This document shows positions 34,263 through 37,362 of a stretch of 37,362 bases of DNA, in pieces. A program made the position numbers and the translations under genes. The notes below the pieces were generated by a model. That model was not told the DNA's origin. It saw only the letters and a list, made by a program, of their open reading frames with translations, and did not search any database. This DNA comes from an uncultured Candidatus Thioglobus sp. (lineage in GTDB: Bacteria > Pseudomonadota > Gammaproteobacteria > PS1 > Pseudothioglobaceae), in the NCBI GenBank assembly GCA_905612405.1, contig CAJQRX010000024.1:1-37362 (forward strand). The letters are read 5' to 3'. The stretch's first letter is position 1. Each line of letters opens with the position of its first letter.

Positions 34263-35057
34263 CTAGATGGCAACTGGAGCTTTAATTGGATCATCATGCT
34301 TATATTCAGAAAGCTCAAAATCTTCATATTTATAATCAAAAATGCTCTCTGGCTTTCTATGAATTAAGATCTTTGGAAGTTTTTTTGGAGTTCGTTTAAG
34401 TTGAGTTTCAACTTGCTTAAAGTGATTTGAATAAATGTGACAGTCGCCGCCGCTCCAAACAAAATCCCCAACTTCAAGGCCACACTGCTGCGCAACTATA
34501 TGAGTGAGTAATGCGTAAGAAGCAATATTAAAAGGGACTCCCAGAAAGATATCAGCACTTCTTTGATAAAGCTGACAAGATAGCTTTCCATTAGCTACAT
34601 AAAATTGAAATAACGCATGGCAAGGCGCAAGGGCCATTTTATCTAGTTCCCCAACATTCCAACTCGAGACAATTATTCGTCTTGAGTCTGAGGAGTTTTT
34701 AATGAGATTAATTGCCTCTTTGATTTGATCTACCTCTTTACCTTCAGAGTTTTTCCATTTTCTCCATTGAGCTCCATATACTGGACCTAAGTCACCATTT
34801 TCATCTGCCCACTCATTCCAAATATTTACTTTATTTTCTTTTAGGTATTTAATATTTGTGTCGCCGTTTAAAAACCATAAAAGTTCATGAATGATCGAAG
34901 GAACATGCACTCTCTTAGTGGTTACAATTGGGAATCCATCATTTAAATTAAATCGCATTTGATGGCCAAAAATACTCTTAGTCCCAGTACCAGTCCTATC
35001 AGTTTTATCAGCACCAGTATCTCGCACAAGCTTTAAAAAATCTAGATATTGTTTCAT
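34263..35057 (-). CDS. thyA: Thymidylate synthase
   Basis: Methylates dUMP to dTMP with methylene-tetrahydrofolate. The catalytic cysteine is Cys146 in [11 protein letters not shown], and [20 protein letters not shown] is the classic phosphate and substrate segment. Length 264 is identical to E. coli ThyA. It overlaps the lgt stop by four bases, the common lgt-thyA pairing. Its dUMP comes in part from the dUTPase in this window, and its folate branch is served by PabB. Confidence 0.98.
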   Translation of the reverse strand: MKQYLDFLKLVRDTGADKTDRTGTGTKSIFGHQMRFNLNDGFPIVTTKRVHVPSIIHELLWFLNGDTNIKYLKENKVNIWNEWADENGDLGPVYGAQWRKWKNSEGKEVDQIKEAINLIKNSSDSRRIIVSSWNVGELDKMALAPCHALFQFYVANGKLSCQLYQRSADIFLGVPFNIASYALLTHIVAQQCGLEVGDFVWSGGDCHIYSNHFKQVETQLKRTPKKLPKILIHRKPESIFDYKYEDFELSEYKHDDPIKAPVAI

Positions 35058-35842
35058 GTTTGACCTTTTACATAATAGGATTTATAAAATATATATAGAC
35101 CAATAAAAATCATTGGAAAGCTCAATATTTGACCCATTGTCAGCCATTCAAAAGCTAAGTAGCCAAGGTGTGAGTCGGGCGCTCTTATAAATTCAATTAT
35201 AAATCTAAAGAGGCCGTAGAATATTAAGAATAAAGCCGAAGTCGATCTAATTGGCGGATTTTTTTTGCTAAAAAACCATAATATGCTAAATAGGACTATT
35301 CCCTCTAATAATGCTTCGTACAATTGAGTTGGGTGTCTAAGGGCCCATATACCACTTTGATCTGGGGCATAAACTCCCCATGAACTCTCTGTTATTTTCC
35401 CCCAAAGTTCACCATTAATATAGTTACCTATTCTTCCAAAAGCAAGTCCTAGTGGCACTAGTGGGGCAATAAAATCAGTCGTTTGAAAAAAAGAAAATTT
35501 TGATTTCCTATTAAACAAAATCATTGCAATCAAAACTCCTAAGAAGCCACCATGAAAAGACATCCCACCATTTTGAAAATTAAAAAATGTCAAAGGGTTT
35601 GAAGTAAAAACCGAGAAGTTATAGAAAAGTAAATAACCAAAACGTCCGCCCAAAACAGCACCTAAAGCGCCATAGAAAATTAAATCATCAACATGGCTTA
35701 TATTCCATATAGAATTTGATTTAACGCGGTATTTTGCTAGTAAATATGCTGCTAAAAATGCCAATAGATACATGACTCCATACCAGTAAATCTGCACAAA
35801 GCCTAAATCTAAAATCACTGGATCTATTACAAAATATTTCAT
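35054..35842 (-). CDS. lgt: Prolipoprotein diacylglyceryl transferase
   Basis: An inner-membrane enzyme that puts diacylglycerol from phosphatidylglycerol on the lipobox cysteine of lipoproteins, such as Pal and BamD encoded here. About seven membrane helices are seen. The active-site and signature segments are MSFHGGFLG and [17 protein letters not shown]. Length 262 is slightly short but normal. It is the first gene of the run lgt-thyA-rnc-era-recO-pdxJ-acpS; a TATAAT on this strand lies about 77 bases before the start. Confidence 0.96.
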   Translation of the reverse strand: MKYFVIDPVILDLGFVQIYWYGVMYLLAFLAAYLLAKYRVKSNSIWNISHVDDLIFYGALGAVLGGRFGYLLFYNFSVFTSNPLTFFNFQNGGMSFHGGFLGVLIAMILFNRKSKFSFFQTTDFIAPLVPLGLAFGRIGNYINGELWGKITESSWGVYAPDQSGIWALRHPTQLYEALLEGIVLFSILWFFSKKNPPIRSTSALFLIFYGLFRFIIEFIRAPDSHLGYLAFEWLTMGQILSFPMIFIGLYIFYKSYYVKGQT

Positions 35843-35918
35843 AGATTAAATGAGGGCATAAATTTAACGTTTAAATTGGTTTAGTTGAACAGTGTAAGCA
35901 TATTTCATTAAATGAGGA

Positions 35919-35953
35919 ATTATAGGCAGTATTGGGGTTTTGGTGTACCAAAA
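35919..35953 (-). promoter_or_regulatory. lgt-operon promoter with palindrome at the -35 position
   Basis: On the minus strand a perfect TATAAT (35924 down to 35919) lies about 77 bases before lgt. Where a -35 hexamer should be, there is instead an inverted repeat TTTTGGT-GT-ACCAAAA (35938-35953). A palindrome replacing the -35 is what an activator- or repressor-controlled promoter looks like. The regulator is unknown. Confidence 0.5.
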
Positions 35954-35975
35954 TAGCCAACACTAAGCTAAATAA

Positions 35976-36452
35976 CTAGTTGTTAAAATTAATTAATTCT
36001 TGACCTTTCTTTTGATAAAGGGGGTGAGCTGGCTGGCCTGATTTATTTATATTTAAGCACATTGGATTATTGATAATTTTTAATACTTCTTTATCTCTTT
36101 CTAAAAACTGACCATAATTTCCCCATGCTACAACAGTTAATTGGCTCTTCTGATGGTTTTTTAAAATATGTTTGTTATTGTCTTTTCCTACTGCTATTTC
36201 TGTCTTTTTGAGCTCTTTAGGATCAGTTGACATGTAAGCAAATAAATTAACCATTATTAGGCCGCCATAACCCCATTCTTTTGCAAAATTAATACATCTT
36301 ATTAATGTTGGATCATCAATAACTTCATCTGCGATAGAGGGGTTAAGACCAATAAATAAAACATAGCCTTTTTCTGAATTCCATAACCTTGTTAGAGAAT
36401 AACGATATTTTCTACATGGCGAGAATACTGCACATTTCTTTATAGTTCTCAT
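35976..36452 (-). CDS. DUF1643 domain protein
   Basis: A 158-residue protein of the DUF1643 family. Typical parts are the N-terminal CRKYRYSLTRLW, the LFIGLNPSIADEVIDDPT segment (about 32-49), NLFAYMSTDP and VVAWGNYG. The family is widespread, often in mobile or accessory regions, and its function is not known. It follows the Nudix gene after 34 bases and ends before the lgt promoter. Family call is firm, function open. Confidence 0.85.
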   Translation of the reverse strand: MRTIKKCAVFSPCRKYRYSLTRLWNSEKGYVLFIGLNPSIADEVIDDPTLIRCINFAKEWGYGGLIMVNLFAYMSTDPKELKKTEIAVGKDNNKHILKNHQKSQLTVVAWGNYGQFLERDKEVLKIINNPMCLNINKSGQPAHPLYQKKGQELINFNN

Positions 36453-36486
36453 TTAGATGAATGATAAAGCATTAATTTCATTACAA

Positions 36487-36864
36487 TTAAATTAGTGATG
36501 TAATATTTCCATCACCCTCAACGAAATCATATTTATCAAAATCTGTTTTATCTATCCATTTCATTGCTTCGTGCTCATTAAGGTTAATAACGCCATCTTT
36601 TATTGAGCAAAGAAAGTAATGAAGAACAATATTTATTTCACTGTCTTTATAGCTTTCCTCTGTAAGCTTTTCATAAACATTAATACCTATGTTTAATTCC
36701 TCGTATATTTCTCTAGTTAAGGCTTCTTTAAGAGTTTCATTGGCTTCAACCTTGCCGCCAGGAAATTCCCATTTAAGGCCCATGTGTTTATTTCTATTCC
36801 TTTGGGTAACTAAATACAGATTATCTTTCTTGATTATTGCAGCAACAACATCTGTAACTTTCAT
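36487..36864 (-). CDS. MutT-like Nudix hydrolase
   Basis: A 125-residue Nudix enzyme that probably hydrolyses a (deoxy)nucleoside triphosphate such as an oxidised dGTP. The Nudix box starts at Gly37 (GKVEANETLKEALTREIYEELNI, through 59), with catalytic Glu52, Glu55 and Glu56 kept. The penultimate Gly of the consensus (REUxEExGU) is Asn58 here. WEFPGGKVE before it is MutT-like. It lies 13 bases after the Trp-rich gene. It could be MutT itself, but the substrate cannot be told from sequence. Confidence 0.85.
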   Translation of the reverse strand: MKVTDVVAAIIKKDNLYLVTQRNRNKHMGLKWEFPGGKVEANETLKEALTREIYEELNIGINVYEKLTEESYKDSEINIVLHYFLCSIKDGVINLNEHEAMKWIDKTDFDKYDFVEGDGNITSLI

Positions 36865-36877
36865 AGTTGATTTTTCT

Positions 36878-37093
36878 TCACTTCCAGCCTTGTAACCAAT
36901 GTTTACTCTCCTTTAAATCTTCCCAATTAATAAGTGCTACTCGGTTCGATATTATTGACTCTATTAAACAATGAGTTACGTTATTGTTTTCATCAAAGTT
37001 TATTTCAGTAATAAGAAAGTGCTTCTCTTTATTACTCGGGACAACTGCTGTCCATTTACTGTTAAGTAATTTTTTAGGACTTATTTTATTCAT
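36878..37093 (-). CDS. TIGR02450 family Trp-rich protein
   Basis: A 71-residue protein with the family pattern NKISPKKLLNSKWTAVVP near the start, KEKHFLIT in the middle and LKESKHWLQGWK at the C-terminus. It contains four tryptophans, three of them in the last 15 or so residues. Function is unknown. Its ATG overlaps the stop of the upstream membrane-protein gene by one base (TAATG), so the two are probably translated together. Confidence 0.82.
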   Translation of the reverse strand: MNKISPKKLLNSKWTAVVPSNKEKHFLITEINFDENNNVTHCLIESIISNRVALINWEDLKESKHWLQGWK

Positions 37094-37362
37094 TAACTAG
37101 GAAATTTTGTAGTGAAAAGTATTACCGCCATATACATAGCCATTAAGGGAAGGAGAAGTAACATTTGAGTCACAAATTGTAAAATAGTGGTTCTAACAGC
37201 TTGAGTTTCAAAAGATCTATAACTTAGAAACAAGATAAAAAAATAAAAGAGAGTTGGAATTAGGGAGGTGAACCTAAGCTCTTCATATCCAGCATTAGTT
37301 TCAAGTCTATTAAGTAATACACCTGCAAGGATGTATGTCCCTATTACTCCAAGCCAAAAAAG
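37093..37362 (-). CDS. Membrane protein, C-terminal part (runs off the window)
   Basis: An open frame enters from the right edge and codes 89 residues before a TAA that overlaps the next ATG by one base. It shows about three hydrophobic helices, including LIPTLFYFFILFLSY and LLLPLMAMYMAVILF, separated by a short charged loop (RSFETQAVRTT). The start is outside the window. I do not recognise the family. Codon use and tight spacing to the following gene support a real coding region. Confidence 0.7.
   Translation of the reverse strand, partial: LFWLGVIGTYILAGVLLNRLETNAGYEELRFTSLIPTLFYFFILFLSYRSFETQAVRTTILQFVTQMLLLLPLMAMYMAVILFTTKFPS

Noticed and set aside
1-37362. Mobile element, phage, CRISPR, tRNA or rRNA genes
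   Set aside because: I read both strands for transposase or integrase genes, regular repeat arrays and RNA-gene motifs and saw none; all larger frames fit chromosomal housekeeping or transport families.

Overview
The window is a dense, AT-rich stretch of bacterial chromosome. Gene content and order are those of a gammaproteobacterium: pdxA-rsmA-apaG-apaH, rnc-era-recO-pdxJ-acpS, tolB-pal-cpoB, a BamD lipoprotein and class Ia nrdAB with a YfaE-like ferredoxin. The low GC, short spacers, frequent 4-base stop/start overlaps and a large periplasmic-binding amino-acid transporter suggest a streamlined marine lineage, perhaps of the SUP05/Thioglobus type. That placement is an inference from gene content. 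I see no tRNA, rRNA, CRISPR, insertion sequence, phage block or broken gene.

Layout. 1-6.4 kb: a DUF971 gene and divergent dapF, then minus-strand DUF2177-pdxA-rsmA-apaG-apaH and ybeD-lipB-lipA (B6, rRNA methylation, Ap4A breakdown, lipoate). 6.4-9.6 kb, plus strand: a single-domain rhodanese, then a translationally coupled trio of dimeric dUTPase, selD and mnmH (dUTP removal and selenouridine in tRNA). 9.6-13.4 kb, minus: nrdA-nrdB-ferredoxin, with two NrdR-box-like sites 32 bp apart in front of nrdA. 13.5-15.2 kb: an EamA exporter, a 390-bp AT-rich gap with one perfect DnaA box, and a stand-alone winged-helix protein. 15.3-19.6 kb, minus: aapJ-aapQ-aapM-aapP, with a strong terminator-like hairpin after aapJ. 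20.0-21.9 kb, plus: nadE. 21.9-28.3 kb, minus: iscX-tolB-pal-cpoB-pabB and a bifunctional RelA/SpoT gene. 28.4-30.9 kb, plus: bamD, an MFS exporter and ssb. 30.9-35.8 kb, minus: a seven-gene run lgt-thyA-rnc-era-recO-pdxJ-acpS. 36.0-37.4 kb, minus: DUF1643, a Nudix hydrolase, a TIGR02450 Trp-rich protein and the end of a membrane protein.

The most unusual observation is nadE. A complete XRE/phage-type helix-turn-helix domain (about residues 1-90) is joined in frame to a full glutamine-dependent NAD+ synthetase, and the upstream gap carries inverted repeats that could be its operators. This suggests an NAD-making enzyme that also binds DNA, possibly to control itself and/or the divergent amino-acid transporter. 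Other points worth checking are iscX heading a tolB-pal-cpoB-pabB operon that lacks tolQRA, the tandem NrdR-like boxes, selenium genes present here only for tRNA modification, a palindrome at the -35 position of the lgt operon, and the lone Fic-type winged-helix protein.

The genes form connected sets. NrdAB, dUTPase and ThyA supply dTTP. PdxA and PdxJ are the two late steps of DXP-dependent vitamin B6 synthesis. LipA and LipB make protein-bound lipoate. SelD feeds MnmH. Pal, TolB, CpoB, BamD and Lgt build and maintain the outer membrane.
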